The notes below the pieces were generated by a model, which searched no databases, was not told the origin of the DNA, and saw only the letters and a list, made by a program, of their open reading frames with translations. DNA of 64,000 nucleotides from an uncultured Lysobacter sp. (GTDB lineage Bacteria; Pseudomonadota; Gammaproteobacteria; Xanthomonadales; Xanthomonadaceae). Every line of letters begins with the position of its first letter. Positions within the stretch are counted from its first letter, which is position 1. The stretch is taken from the NCBI GenBank assembly GCA_946480055.1, contig CAMLID010000005.1, positions 1 through 64,000 of the forward strand, read 5' to 3'. Shown one piece after another: positions 44,447-53,520 of the stretch. Both the position numbers and the translations under genes were made by a program.

Positions 44447-44797
44447 TCAGTCGGCCAGTTCGCGCTGCAGCTTCTTGCTCAGCCGGGCCCGGATCAGTTC
44501 GTAGCTGCGGCGCAGCAAAGCACGCAGTTCCGCGACCGGCAGCGCGTCGGGACGCAACACGTTGACCCAGTGCGCCCGCGCCAGGAACGGCGCCGGACGG
44601 AAGCCGGGGCGTTCGGTCAGCTCCAGGAAACGCTCGTCCTCGACCCGGAAACTGATCCCGCCGGGGTCCGGCCCCTGCAGCCGGCAGGCGCAGAACATGC
44701 GGCCGCCGACACTGAAGACCGTCACCTCCTTCCACTTCAGGTCCTCGACCACCCCGGGCCAGCCGCCGACCCAGGCGCGTAGCGATTTTTCGTCCAT
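44447..44797 (-). CDS. MmcQ/YjbR family DNA-binding-like protein
   Basis: A 116-residue protein. The N-terminal MDEKSLRAWVGGWPGVVEDLKWK and the CRLQGPDPGGISFRVEDERFLEL segments, with HWVNVL and a C-terminal helix YELIRARLSKKL, are the MmcQ/YjbR fold (double-wing cyaY-like). Members have been proposed to bind DNA, but no function is established. Divergent from an acetyltransferase gene with only about 50 nt between the starts chosen here. Confidence 0.82.
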   Translation of the reverse strand: MDEKSLRAWVGGWPGVVEDLKWKEVTVFSVGGRMFCACRLQGPDPGGISFRVEDERFLELTERPGFRPAPFLARAHWVNVLRPDALPVAELRALLRRSYELIRARLSKKLQRELAD

Positions 44798-44847
44798 GTG
44801 AGTCCAGAATGAAGCCGCAACCGCCTCCAGTGTGCCAATATCCCGTC

Positions 44848-45402
44848 ATGGCCGCGCGCGAAAGACTCCCGCCCTGGCACGAGCGCCAGCGTCTCCCCAA
44901 CGGACGTGAGGTACTCATTCGTCCGATCCGACCGGAGGACGCTGAGCCGCTGCGCGCCGGCTTCGGCTTGCTGCAACCCGACGAAGTCCGCCAGCGTTTC
45001 CTCTACGCGGTGAAAGAACTCACCCCCGAGATGGCCGAGCGCTTCACCCGGGTCAACCCCAAGACCGAATTCGCCCTGGTCGCGGCCGAGCCGCTGCCGC
45101 CCGGCGAAGCCCTGGTCGGCGCGGTCGCGCGCGTGGCCATCGACGACAACGGCCGCGATGCCGAGTTCGCGATCCTGGTCAGCCGCTACATCGCCAACAT
45201 GGGCCTGGGCCGCTACCTGATGACCCGGCTGGTGAAGTGGGCGCGCGGCAAGAAGGTCGAGCGCATCTACGGCGACGTGTTCGAACACAACCACGCCATG
45301 TTGGCGCTGGCCCAGTCGCTGGGCTTCGAACGCGAATTCCAGCAGGACGCGCCCGGCCTAATCCGGGTCACGTTGGACCTGCGCAAACCCGACCCGGTCT
45401 GA
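44848..45402 (+). CDS. GNAT-family N-acetyltransferase similar to the acetylase domain of protein lysine acetyltransferases
   Basis: About 184 residues. LPNGREVLIRPIRPEDAEPLR opens the domain, FLYAVKELTPEMAERFTRVNPKTEFALVAAE and the acetyl-CoA loop IANMGLGRYLMTRLVKWAR follow, then EHNHAMLALAQSLGFE. This resembles the C-terminal domain of Pat/YfiQ-type lysine acetyltransferases, but without their CoA-ligase-like part. The start is uncertain: ATG 44848 is preferred because ATG 44809 would leave only 11 nt to the divergent gene. Confidence 0.8.
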   Translation: MAARERLPPWHERQRLPNGREVLIRPIRPEDAEPLRAGFGLLQPDEVRQRFLYAVKELTPEMAERFTRVNPKTEFALVAAEPLPPGEALVGAVARVAIDDNGRDAEFAILVSRYIANMGLGRYLMTRLVKWARGKKVERIYGDVFEHNHAMLALAQSLGFEREFQQDAPGLIRVTLDLRKPDPV

Positions 45403-45430
45403 GCGGCAGCGGGCGCGCCCGCTGCCCTCG

Positions 45431-45473
45431 CCTGCTCCACCCCACCTGCTCCACCCCTTCGCCTGCTCCGACC
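45431..45473 (+). repeat. Short tandem CCTGCTCC-type repeat
   Basis: CCTGCTCCACCCC occurs at 45431 and 45445, with a third degenerate copy (CCTGCTCCGACC) at 45462. It lies in the gap between the acetyltransferase and methyltransferase genes. Confidence 0.6.
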
Positions 45474-45576
45474 AACGGCTGTCCGCCGCCGCGCGCACGC
45501 CGCGTTGACTCCCATGCACAGGGGCCTGCGGCAGGGCTTGCCGCGCGTCCAGGGACGGACCGGTCAGGACGCGGAC

Positions 45577-46626
45577 ATGAGCATCGACGAAGCACGCCTC
45601 AACGAATTCCTGGGCCGCGCCGTGGGCGACCTGGGCGCCTCGATCAGCGCCACGCTGATGCTGGTCGGCGATCAACTCGGCTACTACCGGGCGCTGGCGA
45701 AAGAGCCCCTGAGTCCGGCCGAACTGGCCGCGCGCACCGGCACCCACGAGCGCTACGTGCGCGAGTGGCTGGGCAACCAGGCCGCCGGCGGCTACGTGGA
45801 GTACGACGCCGGCAACGGGCGCTACTGGCTCAGCGAGGAACAGACGCTGTGCCTGGCCGACCCCGGCGGACCGGTCGACCTGCCCGGCGCCTATTCCATC
45901 GTCGAGGCCGCGTTCCACGCCCTGGAACGCACCAAGGACAATTTCCGCACCGGCGCCGGCATGGAATGGGGCGAACACCATCCCTGCCTGTTCCAAGGCA
46001 CCGAGCGCTTCTTCCGCGCCGGCTACAACGCGCACCTGCTGAGCGAATGGCTGCCGGCGCTGGACGGCGTGCTCGACAAGCTGCGCCAAGGCGCCAAGGT
46101 CGCCGATGTCGGTTGCGGCCACGGCGCCAGCACCACGCTGATGGCCAAGGCCTTCCCCAACACCGCCTTCATCGGCTACGACTACCACGCCGCCTCGATC
46201 GAGACCGCGCGCCGCCGCGCCCAGGACGCCGGCATCGACAACGCCTACTTCGAAGTCGCCGACGCCAGCAGCTACACCGGCCGCAACTTCGACCTGATCG
46301 CTTTCTTCGATTGCCTGCACGACATGGGCGACCCGGTCGGCGCCGCGCGCCACGCGCGCGAGGCGCTCAAGCCCGACGGCCATTGCCTGCTGGTCGAACC
46401 CTTCGCCGGCGACCGCGTCGAGGACAACCTCAATCCGGTCGGACGCGTGTACTACGGCGCGTCCTCGCAGATCTGCGTGCCGGTGTCGCTGGCGCGCAAC
46501 GGTCCGGCGCTGGGTGCGCAGGCCGGCGAAGCGCGGCTGCAACAAGTCATGAGCGAGGGCGGCTTCAGCCGTTTCCGCCGCGCCACCCAGACACCGTTCA
46601 ACCTGGTGCTGGAAGCGCGACCGTAG
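45577..46626 (+). CDS. Class I SAM-dependent methyltransferase with N-terminal winged helix
   Basis: A 349-residue protein. Residues 1-100 form a dimerisation/winged-helix part (TGTHERYVREWLGNQAAGGYVEY), and a Rossmann core follows with VADVGCGHGASTTLMAKAFP (motif I, near 175), GYDYHAAS, ADASSYTG and FFDCLHDMGDP. This layout is that of O-methyltransferase-like enzymes related to mycobacterial Rv2258c; the substrate is not known. ATG 45577 (AGGA upstream) is chosen over in-frame upstream codons. A shared hairpin terminator lies between it and the convergent ohr gene. Confidence 0.85.
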   Translation: MSIDEARLNEFLGRAVGDLGASISATLMLVGDQLGYYRALAKEPLSPAELAARTGTHERYVREWLGNQAAGGYVEYDAGNGRYWLSEEQTLCLADPGGPVDLPGAYSIVEAAFHALERTKDNFRTGAGMEWGEHHPCLFQGTERFFRAGYNAHLLSEWLPALDGVLDKLRQGAKVADVGCGHGASTTLMAKAFPNTAFIGYDYHAASIETARRRAQDAGIDNAYFEVADASSYTGRNFDLIAFFDCLHDMGDPVGAARHAREALKPDGHCLLVEPFAGDRVEDNLNPVGRVYYGASSQICVPVSLARNGPALGAQAGEARLQQVMSEGGFSRFRRATQTPFNLVLEARP

Positions 46627-46653
46627 CCCGCACCAAGGCGGCGCGCACGAAAA

Positions 46654-46679
46654 ATCCCGGCGCGTCGCCGCGCCGGGAT
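46654..46679 (+). terminator. Bidirectional terminator between convergent methyltransferase and ohr genes
   Basis: A perfect 11-bp stem ATCCCGGCGCG/CGCGCCGGGAT with a 4-nt loop. It has four As on the left (T-run for leftward ohr transcripts). Its right flank lacks Ts, so it should work mainly for ohr. Confidence 0.85.
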
Positions 46680-46704
46680 CCGGTGTTGCGTGCCTCGACC
46701 GCGA

Positions 46705-47130
46705 TCAGACGATGGTCAGGGTGACGTCGATGTTGCCGCGGGTCGCGTTCGAGTACGGGCACACCTGGTGCGCCTTCTCGACCAGGGCTTCGGCCTGTTC
46801 GCGCGGCAGGCCCGGCAGCGAGATCTTGAGCTCGGCCTGGATGCCGAAGCCGGCCGGGATCGGGCCGATGCCGACGGCGCCTTCGATCGAGGTGTCGGCC
46901 GGCAGCGCGATCTTTTCCTTGCCGGCGACGAACTTCAGCGCGCCGATGAAGCAGGCCGAATAGCCGGCCGCGAACAACTGCTCGGGATTGGTGCCGTCGC
47001 CGCCGGCGCCGCCGAGTTCGCGCGGGGTGGTCAGTTTGACGTCGAGGACGTTGTCGGAGGAAACGGCGCGACCGTCGCGGCCGCCGGTGGCGGTGGCGTG
47101 GGCGGTGTAGAGGACTTGGTCGAGGGACAT
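46705..47130 (-). CDS. ohr: Organic hydroperoxide resistance protein Ohr
   Basis: A 141-residue OsmC/Ohr-family thiol peroxidase. The peroxidatic Cys60 lies in [12 protein letters not shown] and the resolving Cys124 in [13 protein letters not shown], both diagnostic. The N-terminus has [13 protein letters not shown]. It detoxifies organic and fatty acid hydroperoxides in the cytosol with lipoyl cofactors as reductant. ATG 47130 follows a spaced upstream region of 115 nt to ohrR. In xanthomonads ohr is derepressed when OhrR is oxidised. Confidence 0.96.
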   Translation of the reverse strand: MSLDQVLYTAHATATGGRDGRAVSSDNVLDVKLTTPRELGGAGGDGTNPEQLFAAGYSACFIGALKFVAGKEKIALPADTSIEGAVGIGPIPAGFGIQAELKISLPGLPREQAEALVEKAHQVCPYSNATRGNIDVTLTIV

Positions 47131-47245
47131 GGGATAACTCCTGCGTGGGGTTGGGGTCGGTGGGTGGTGAGCGAAACCGTCGCCGGTTTCGTGATTCGTC
47201 GATCAATCTGGGGCGGTTCGGAACATCGCGTATCTAACGCCGCGC

Positions 47246-47746
47246 TCAGGCGTGCCGCATCAGGTTGGAGCGCAGCGATTCCAACTGCGACTTCATCGAT
47301 CCGATCTGCTCGGGCGCGCAACCGGCAGCGCCGAAGATGCCCATCGGCACCGCGCGCGCCGGCTGTTCCAGCGCGCGGCCGGCCTCGGTGAGGGCGATGA
47401 TCACTTGGCGTTCGTCGGCCTGGGCGCGGGTGCGGCTGATCAGGCCCGCACTTTGCAGGCGCTTGAGCAAGGGGGTCAGCGTGGCCGAGTCCAGAAACAG
47501 GCGTTCGCCGATCTCCGACACCGTGACCTGGTCGCGCTCCCACAACACCATCATCACCAGGTACTGCGGATAGGTCAGGCCCAGGCCCGCGAGCAACTTG
47601 CGGTAGACCTTGTTCAAAGTCAGCCCGGTCGAATACAGGGCGAAGCAGAGCTGGTCGTCCAGCTTCAGCGACGGCTGCTTCAACGAGGTTTGCTCGGACG
47701 CGGCGCTCAGGGGCTCGGCGGTCGGATGGGAGGTGTGCGGCTTCAT
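47246..47746 (-). CDS. ohrR: Organic hydroperoxide-sensing repressor OhrR (MarR family)
   Basis: A 166-residue winged-helix regulator. The sensing cysteine Cys34 is in [12 protein letters not shown], the defining OhrR motif. The recognition helix region is [16 protein letters not shown] and the wing is [19 protein letters not shown]. The only other cysteine is near the C-terminus (AAGCAPEQ), which would allow the two-Cys mechanism known in Xanthomonas OhrR. The start ATG 47746 gives [12 protein letters not shown]; a frame 12 codons longer is less likely because it covers the operator. It lies just upstream of ohr on the same strand. Confidence 0.93.
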   Translation of the reverse strand: MKPHTSHPTAEPLSAASEQTSLKQPSLKLDDQLCFALYSTGLTLNKVYRKLLAGLGLTYPQYLVMMVLWERDQVTVSEIGERLFLDSATLTPLLKRLQSAGLISRTRAQADERQVIIALTEAGRALEQPARAVPMGIFGAAGCAPEQIGSMKSQLESLRSNLMRHA

Positions 47747-48162
47747 GGAGCGTAATTTACATAGCGCGCTATTTAATTGCAAGCTACTATATTAACAATG
47801 GCTAAATTTCAGTCGGAACGGCTCGGACACGCCCCTGCCGGCGGCGACCGGCATCCGGTGCTCCGGTCACCTTAGTCAGCGGCGATCGCAGGCCGATGAC
47901 CGTGGCGCCGGCCAAGCGGCTCAGCCCGCCCGCACTGCGTCGGCGCCGAGCCAGCGGGCACGCTTGCCGCCCCACCCGTCTCACGCACTGCGACGATGCT
48001 CGCGTACAAAACGGCCTCGACTGCGCACGGGCCGCTCACCGCGCTCGCGTACACTCGGCGCCCATTGCGCTGGCGGCGAAGGCTGCCGGCGCTGCACTCG
48101 TTTTGGCCCGACGCCACGACGAGCGCCCCGCCCTCACCGATACCGCCGTCCGCACCCGACCG
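47747..48162 (+). other. 416-nt gap: ohrR promoter/operator, then spacer before mfd
   Basis: No gene is visible. The first 70 nt are strikingly AT-rich for this genome and hold the leftward ohrR promoter and a palindromic operator candidate. The remaining stretch is GC-rich spacer with no recognisable feature before mfd; its long antisense open frames look like shadows. Confidence 0.6.
47761..47772. promoter_or_regulatory. Palindromic operator candidate before ohrR
   Basis: ATAGCGCGCTAT is a perfect 12-bp palindrome 15 nt upstream of the ohrR ATG. It is followed by TTAATTGCAA in an AT-rich block, where the -10/-35 would lie. OhrR autoregulation is the simplest reading. Confidence 0.5.
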
Positions 48163-51100
48163 ATGCCCAAGTTCCCGTTCCCCGTTCCGCCGCTGCCCAA
48201 GGCCGGCCAGCAACGCGCCTGGTGGCGCGCGCCGGCCTCGCCGTCCGCGCTGGCCTTCCACCTCGCCGCCGCGGCGGCCGCGCACACCGGCCCGCTGCTC
48301 GCGATCGCGCGCGACAACCATGCCGCGCATCAGTTGGAATCCGACCTGCGCACCCTGCTCGGCGGCGACGACGCGATTCCGGTGCTGCCGTTCCCGGATT
48401 GGGAAACCCTGCCCTACGACCAGTTCAGTCCGCACCCGGACATCGTCTCGCAGCGCCTGTCCGCGCTGCACCGTTTGCCGAGCCTGCAACGCGGCATCGT
48501 GGTGGTGCCGGTGCAGACCGTGCTGCAGCGCCTGGCGCCGCTCAAGCACGTGGTCGGCGGCAGTTTCGACGTGCGCGTCGGCCAGCGCCTGGACCTGGAA
48601 GCGGAGAAGCGCCGCCTGGAATCGGCCGGCTACCGCAACGTGCCGCAGGTGCTGGACCCGGGCGACTTCGCGGTCCGCGGCGGTCTGCTCGACGTGTATC
48701 CGATGGGCGCCGACTCGCCGTTCCGGGTCGAACTGCTCGACGACGAGATCGACACCATCCGCGCCTTCGATCCCGAATCTCAGCGTTCGCTGGACAAGAT
48801 CGAATCGGTGCGCCTGCTGCCCGGCCGCGAAGTGCCGCTGGACGAGGCCTCGCTCAAGCGCGCGCTCGACGCGCTGCGCGACCGCTTCGATCTCGACACC
48901 CGCCGCAGCGGTCTCTATCAGGACCTCAAGGCCGGCCTGGCGCCGTCGGGCATCGAGTACTACCTGCCGCTGTTCTTCAGCGAGACCGCGACCCTGTTCG
49001 ATTATCTGGCCGCGAACGTGTTGCCGGTGATCGGCGACGGCGCGTTCGAGGCCGCCGAACAATTCTGGACCCACACCGGCGAGCGCTACGAACAGCGCCG
49101 CCACGACCTCGAACGCCCGCTGCTGCCGCCCGACGCGCTGTACCTGTCGCCGGACGCGCTGCGCGAACGCCTCAACCGCGGCGACCGGGTCGAGGTCTGC
49201 GGCGACGGCCACCCGCAACGCGAACGCGCGCTCGCGCTCGGCGACCAACCGGCGCCGGCGCTGCCGGTCGCGGCCAAGGACGCCGCGCCCGCGCAGGCGC
49301 TCAAGTCCTTCCTGGGCAGCTACCGCGGCCGCGTGCTGATCGCCGCCGACAGCGCCGGCCGTCGCGAGGCGCTGCTGGAATTGCTGCTGGCCGCCGAACT
49401 GCGCCCGGAAGTGCTGAGCGACTGGAGCGCGTTCGCGACCGGCGCCAGCCGCTTCGCGATTGCGGTGGCGCCGCTGGACGACGGCTTCGCCCTGACCGAA
49501 CCGGCCCTGGCGGCACTGACCGAACGCCAGCTGTTCCCCGACCGCGCCTCGCAACCGCGCCGGCGCAAGCGCGTCGGACGCGAGCCCGAGGCGATCATCC
49601 GCGACCTGGGCGAGTTGTCCGAAGGCGCGCCGATCGTGCACGAGGATCACGGCGTCGGCCGTTACCGCGGTCTGATCGTGCTGGAGGCCGGCGGACAACC
49701 CGGCGAATACCTCGAGATCGAATACGCCAAGGGCGACCGCCTGTACGTGCCGGTCGCGCAGTTGCACCTGATCAGCCGCTACTCCGGCGCATCGGTCGAA
49801 ACCGCGCCGCTGCATTCGCTGGGCGGCGAGCAGTGGACCAAGGCCAAGAAGAAAGCCGCCGAGAAGGTTCGCGACGTCGCCGCCGAACTGCTCGAGATCC
49901 AGGCCAAGCGCCAGGCCCGCGCCGGCCTGGCCCTGGACTTGGACCGCGTCATGTACGAACCCTTCGCGGCCGCGTTCCCGTTCGAGGAAACCCCGGACCA
50001 GCACGCTGCGATCGAATCGGTGATCCGCGACCTCGGCAGCAGCCAGCCGATGGACCGCGTGGTCTGCGGCGACGTCGGCTTCGGCAAGACCGAAGTCGCG
50101 GTGCGCGCGGCCTTCGTCGCCGCCGCCGCCGGCAAGCAGGTCGCCGTGCTGGTGCCGACCACGCTGCTGGCCGAACAGCACTACCGCAATTTCCGCGACC
50201 GTTTCGCCGACTGGCCGCTGCGGGTGGAAGTGCTGTCGCGCTTCAAGACCGCCAAGGAGATCAAGGCCGAACTGGAGAAGCTCGCCGAGGGCAAGATCGA
50301 CGTGATCGTCGGCACCCACCGCCTGCTGCAGCCGGACGTGCGTTTCCCCGACCTGGGCCTGGTGATCGTCGACGAAGAACAACGCTTCGGCGTGCGCCAG
50401 AAGGAAGCGCTGAAGGCGCTGCGCGCCAACGTGCACCTGCTGACCCTGACCGCGACCCCGATCCCACGCACGCTCAACATGGCCATGGCCGGCCTGCGCG
50501 ACCTGTCGATCATCGCCACCCCGCCCGCGCATCGCCTGGCGGTGCAGACCTTCGTCGTGCCCTGGGACGACGCCCAGTTGCGCGAGGCCTTCCAGCGCGA
50601 GCTCGCGCGCGGCGGCCAGGTCTACTTCCTGCACAACGACGTCGAAAGCATCGGCCGCATGCAGCGCCAGTTGCAGGAACTGGTGCCGGAGGCGCGCATC
50701 GGCGTCGCCCACGGCCAGATGGCCGAGCGCGAACTCGAACGGGTGATGCTCGACTTCCACAAGCAACGCTTCAACGTGCTGCTGGCGACCACGATCATCG
50801 AATCGGGCATCGACATCCCCAACGCCAACACCATCATCATGAACCGCGCCGACAAGTTCGGCCTGGCCCAGATGCACCAGCTGCGCGGCCGCGTCGGCCG
50901 TTCGCACCACCGCGCCTATGCTTACTTGGTGGTACCGGATAAACGCTCGATCACGCCCGACGCGCGCAAGCGCCTGGACGCGATCGCGGCCATGGACGAA
51001 CTCGGCGCCGGTTTCACCCTGGCCACCCACGACCTGGAAATCCGCGGCGCCGGCGAGTTGCTGGGCGAGGACCAGAGCGGGCAGATGGCCGAAGTCGGTT

Positions 51101-51627
51101 TCAGCCTCTACACCGAGCTGCTGGAACGTGCGGTGCGTTCGATCCGCCAGGGCAAGCTGCCCGACGTGGATTCGGTCGAGGCGCGCGGCGCCGAAGTCGA
51201 ACTGCATATCCCGGCACTGATCCCCGACGACTACCTGCCCGACGTGCACACCCGTCTGACTTTGTACAAGCGCGTCAGCGGCGCGCGCGACGTCGACGCC
51301 CTGCGCGAACTGCAGGTCGAGATGATCGACCGCTTCGGCCTGCTGCCGGACGCGGCCAAACATCTGTTCGCGGTGGCCGAACTGAAACTGGCCGCGACCG
51401 AACTGGGCATCCGCAAGCTCGACCTGGGCGAGAAGGGCGGCCGCGTGCAGTTCATCGAGAAACCCAATGTCGACCCGATGGCGGTGATCCGCCTGATCCA
51501 GACCCAGTCCAAGCTCTACCAGATGGACGGCGCCGACAAGCTCAAGATCAAGCTCGACCTGCCCGACGCGCCGGCACGCCTGGCCGCGGCCAAGGGTCTG
51601 CTGACCGTGCTGCGGCAAGCCGCCTAG
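48163..51627 (+). CDS. mfd: Transcription-repair coupling factor Mfd
   Basis: A 1154-residue DNA translocase. UvrB-homology region at the N-terminus (FPDWETLPYDQFSPHPDIVSQR), the RNA polymerase-interaction domain with IVHEDHGVGRYRGL and GEYLEIEYAKGDRLYVP (about 490-540), RecG-like helicase motors with Walker A GDVGFGKTEVA (about 635), DEEQ in IVDEEQRFG (about 735), TATPIPRTL, QMHQLRGRVGRS, and a C-terminal TRCF domain. It removes stalled RNA polymerase and recruits UvrA. ATG 48163 gives MPKFPFPVPPLP; the frame is open 89 codons upstream but reads as promoter spacer. Confidence 0.97.
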   Translation: MPKFPFPVPPLPKAGQQRAWWRAPASPSALAFHLAAAAAAHTGPLLAIARDNHAAHQLESDLRTLLGGDDAIPVLPFPDWETLPYDQFSPHPDIVSQRLSALHRLPSLQRGIVVVPVQTVLQRLAPLKHVVGGSFDVRVGQRLDLEAEKRRLESAGYRNVPQVLDPGDFAVRGGLLDVYPMGADSPFRVELLDDEIDTIRAFDPESQRSLDKIESVRLLPGREVPLDEASLKRALDALRDRFDLDTRRSGLYQDLKAGLAPSGIEYYLPLFFSETATLFDYLAANVLPVIGDGAFEAAEQFWTHTGERYEQRRHDLERPLLPPDALYLSPDALRERLNRGDRVEVCGDGHPQRERALALGDQPAPALPVAAKDAAPAQALKSFLGSYRGRVLIAADSAGRREALLELLLAAELRPEVLSDWSAFATGASRFAIAVAPLDDGFALTEPALAALTERQLFPDRASQPRRRKRVGREPEAIIRDLGELSEGAPIVHEDHGVGRYRGLIVLEAGGQPGEYLEIEYAKGDRLYVPVAQLHLISRYSGASVETAPLHSLGGEQWTKAKKKAAEKVRDVAAELLEIQAKRQARAGLALDLDRVMYEPFAAAFPFEETPDQHAAIESVIRDLGSSQPMDRVVCGDVGFGKTEVAVRAAFVAAAAGKQVAVLVPTTLLAEQHYRNFRDRFADWPLRVEVLSRFKTAKEIKAELEKLAEGKIDVIVGTHRLLQPDVRFPDLGLVIVDEEQRFGVRQKEALKALRANVHLLTLTATPIPRTLNMAMAGLRDLSIIATPPAHRLAVQTFVVPWDDAQLREAFQRELARGGQVYFLHNDVESIGRMQRQLQELVPEARIGVAHGQMAERELERVMLDFHKQRFNVLLATTIIESGIDIPNANTIIMNRADKFGLAQMHQLRGRVGRSHHRAYAYLVVPDKRSITPDARKRLDAIAAMDELGAGFTLATHDLEIRGAGELLGEDQSGQMAEVGFSLYTELLERAVRSIRQGKLPDVDSVEARGAEVELHIPALIPDDYLPDVHTRLTLYKRVSGARDVDALRELQVEMIDRFGLLPDAAKHLFAVAELKLAATELGIRKLDLGEKGGRVQFIEKPNVDPMAVIRLIQTQSKLYQMDGADKLKIKLDLPDAPARLAAAKGLLTVLRQAA

Positions 51628-51628
51628 G

Positions 51629-51660
51629 CTGTGGTGAGCCGCAGGCGAACCGCACCACAG
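51629..51660. repeat. Dispersed palindromic repeat after mfd
   Basis: Perfect 8-bp arms CTGTGGTG (51629-51636) and CACCACAG (51653-51660) enclose AGCCGCAGGCGAACCG. The core GTGAGC-CGCA-GGCGAACCGCACC matches the units near 20.6 and 35.85 kb. It begins 2 nt after the mfd stop and could also act as a transcript-stabilising or terminating hairpin. Confidence 0.65.
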
Positions 51661-51767
51661 CGCAGCACCGGATCGCAGCGAACGCACCGTCGCCTCCGAT
51701 CCATGCGCACGCCATTCCAGCGTAGGATGCGGTGCCCTCCTCTCACGCCATCGCCACGGTATCGCCC

Positions 51768-52187
51768 ATGAAGGAACTGCTGTCGACCCGTACCACGCTC
51801 AGCCTGGCCGCGGCCAAGCGCATCGCCCAGGCCGCCGAGGCGCGCGCCGTCGCCGACGGCTTGAACGTGTCGATCGCGATCGTCGACGATGCCGGCCGCT
51901 TGCTGCACTTCCAGCGCTTGGACGGCTCGCCCAACTCCAGCGTCGAGGTCGCGATCCGCAAGGCCGAGCACGCCGCCAACTACCGCCGCGATACCGTATT
52001 CCACCAGGATCTGCTGAGCCAGGGCCACCATGTGGTGCTGGGTCTGCCGCACAGCCTTCCGATCGAAGGCGGCGTGCGCCTGCAGATGCAGGGCCAGATC
52101 CTGGGCGCGATCGGCGTGTCCGGCGTGTCCTCGGCCCAGGATGGCGAGATCGCGCGCGCCGGTGCCGAACTTCTGGAATCGCTGTGA
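51768..52187 (+). CDS. GlcG/HbpS family protein
   Basis: A 139-residue single-domain protein of the GlcG/HbpS (DUF336) fold. LSLAAAKRIAQAAEARA opens the helix, VSIAIVDDAGRLLHFQRLDGSP is the family core, and IEGGVRLQMQGQILGAIGVSG closes it. Members bind haem or cobalamin-like ligands or support glycolate and diol metabolism; which is true here is unknown. ATG 51768 (MKELLSTRT) is chosen over GTG 51732. No catalytic partner is adjacent. Confidence 0.85.
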   Translation: MKELLSTRTTLSLAAAKRIAQAAEARAVADGLNVSIAIVDDAGRLLHFQRLDGSPNSSVEVAIRKAEHAANYRRDTVFHQDLLSQGHHVVLGLPHSLPIEGGVRLQMQGQILGAIGVSGVSSAQDGEIARAGAELLESL

Positions 52188-52197
52188 GGGCAAGCGC

Positions 52198-52710
52198 ATG
52201 AGGCCGCTCAAGACCCTGGCCCTGAGCTTGCTGATATGCGCCCTGTCCGCCTGCGCCAGCCGGCCGGCGCCCCCGGTGCCGCTGGAGTTCGTGCTGGTGC
52301 GTCACGCCGAGAAGACCGACGACGATCCGCGCGACCCCAATCTCAGCGATGCCGGCCGCGCACGCGCGCAGCGCCTGGCCGAGAGCTTTACCGGCAGCGA
52401 GGTCTTCGCCGTCTACGCCACCGGCTACAAACGCACCCGCGATACCGCCGGCCCGACCGCGAGCGCGCACGCGATGGCGGTGACCGTGTACGACGCCAAG
52501 CTGCCGGCCGCGGAATTCGCCGCGCAACTGCGCCGCCAGCATCCGCTGGGCAAGGTGCTGGTGGTCGGCCACAGCAACACCGTGCCGGAAATCGCCGCGG
52601 CCCTGTGCGGCTGCGAGGTCGCGCCGATGGCGGACACCGAATTCGACCGCCGCATCGTCATCGACTTCGACGCCCAGGGCCAGCCGCACCTGAGCGAGAC
52701 CCGCTACTGA
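52198..52710 (+). CDS. Lipoprotein with a histidine phosphatase (phosphoglycerate mutase) domain
   Basis: A 170-residue exported protein. Lipoprotein signal ending in lipobox LSAC (Cys19), then a histidine phosphatase domain: [11 protein letters not shown] contains the catalytic [16 protein letters not shown] holds the second Arg, and [15 protein letters not shown] carries the second His. It hydrolyses a phosphoester at the periplasmic face of a membrane; the substrate is not known. ATG 52198 follows 10 nt after the GlcG-family stop, and its stop overlaps the endonuclease V start by 1 nt, so these genes may be co-transcribed. Confidence 0.87.
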   Translation: MRPLKTLALSLLICALSACASRPAPPVPLEFVLVRHAEKTDDDPRDPNLSDAGRARAQRLAESFTGSEVFAVYATGYKRTRDTAGPTASAHAMAVTVYDAKLPAAEFAAQLRRQHPLGKVLVVGHSNTVPEIAAALCGCEVAPMADTEFDRRIVIDFDAQGQPHLSETRY

Positions 52711-53384
52711 TGCGCCAGGCCGCGCTGCCGGCCTGGGACGGCGACGTCGCGGCCGCGCGCGCCTTGCAGGAAACGCTGGCACGCGAAGTCGTACTGCACG
52801 ACGACTACCCGACGCCGCTGCGCCGCATCGCCGGCTTCGACGTCGGTTTCGAAGACGAAGGCGCGACCACGCGCGCTGCCGCGGTGCTGCTCGACGCCGA
52901 AACCCTGCAGCCCATACAGCAGCAGGTCGCGCGCGTCCCGACCCGGATGCCCTACATCCCCGGCCTGCTGAGCTTTCGCGAACTGCCGGCGCTGCTGGCC
53001 GCGCTGGCGTTACTGGACGAAGCGCCGGATCTGGTCTTCGTCGACGGCCACGGCATCGCCCATCCGCGCGGGCTCGGCATCGCCGCGCATTTCGGCGTCG
53101 CCACCGGCCTGCCCAGCATCGGCGTGGCCAAGAAGGTATTGGTCGGTCGGCACGACGAGGTCGGTCCGCACAGCGGCGACCACGCGCCATTGCTGCATCG
53201 CGGCCAGCTCGTCGGCCAGGTCCTGCGCAGCAAGCCGCGCTGCCTGCCGCTGATCGTCTCCCCCGGACATCGGGTGTCGATGGCGAGCGCGCTGATGCTG
53301 ACACTGGGCTGCCTGCGCGGCTATCGCCTGCCTGAGCCGACCCGGCTCGCCGATCGTCTGGCCTCGCGTCGCGACCGGCGTTGA
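52710..53384 (+). CDS. nfi: Endonuclease V (deoxyinosine 3' endonuclease)
   Basis: A 224-residue repair nuclease. [13 protein letters not shown] gives the first catalytic Asp, [19 protein letters not shown] is the conserved inosine-pocket segment (PYIPG wedge), and [23 protein letters not shown] carries the second Asp with the HPR loop. IGVAKK follows. It cleaves DNA, and in some relatives RNA, one base 3' of inosine. ATG 52710 shares its A with the TGA of the phosphatase gene. Its presence together with AlkB and Mfd in the window is not linked by operon. Confidence 0.93.
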   Translation: MRQAALPAWDGDVAAARALQETLAREVVLHDDYPTPLRRIAGFDVGFEDEGATTRAAAVLLDAETLQPIQQQVARVPTRMPYIPGLLSFRELPALLAALALLDEAPDLVFVDGHGIAHPRGLGIAAHFGVATGLPSIGVAKKVLVGRHDEVGPHSGDHAPLLHRGQLVGQVLRSKPRCLPLIVSPGHRVSMASALMLTLGCLRGYRLPEPTRLADRLASRRDRR

Positions 53385-53520
53385 ATCCGGGCGGCACCGG
53401 CTCGGCGCATCCCATCGGTCCCCATCGTCAGCCTTCCAGCGGTGAAGGCCGCGTCGCGGCGCACGCAGCGGCATCGGGTACGATCCTGGCCTTCCGCACC
53501 GCTCGCGCACGGAGCTCGTG

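Noticed and set aside
45237..46724. A 495-codon frame overlapping the acetyltransferase and methyltransferase genes
   Set aside because: It is the +1 shadow of both genes, with Arg/Pro-rich text and no motifs.
47872..51687. A 1271-codon open frame antisense to mfd
   Set aside because: Same artefact; mfd on the plus strand has complete helicase motifs.
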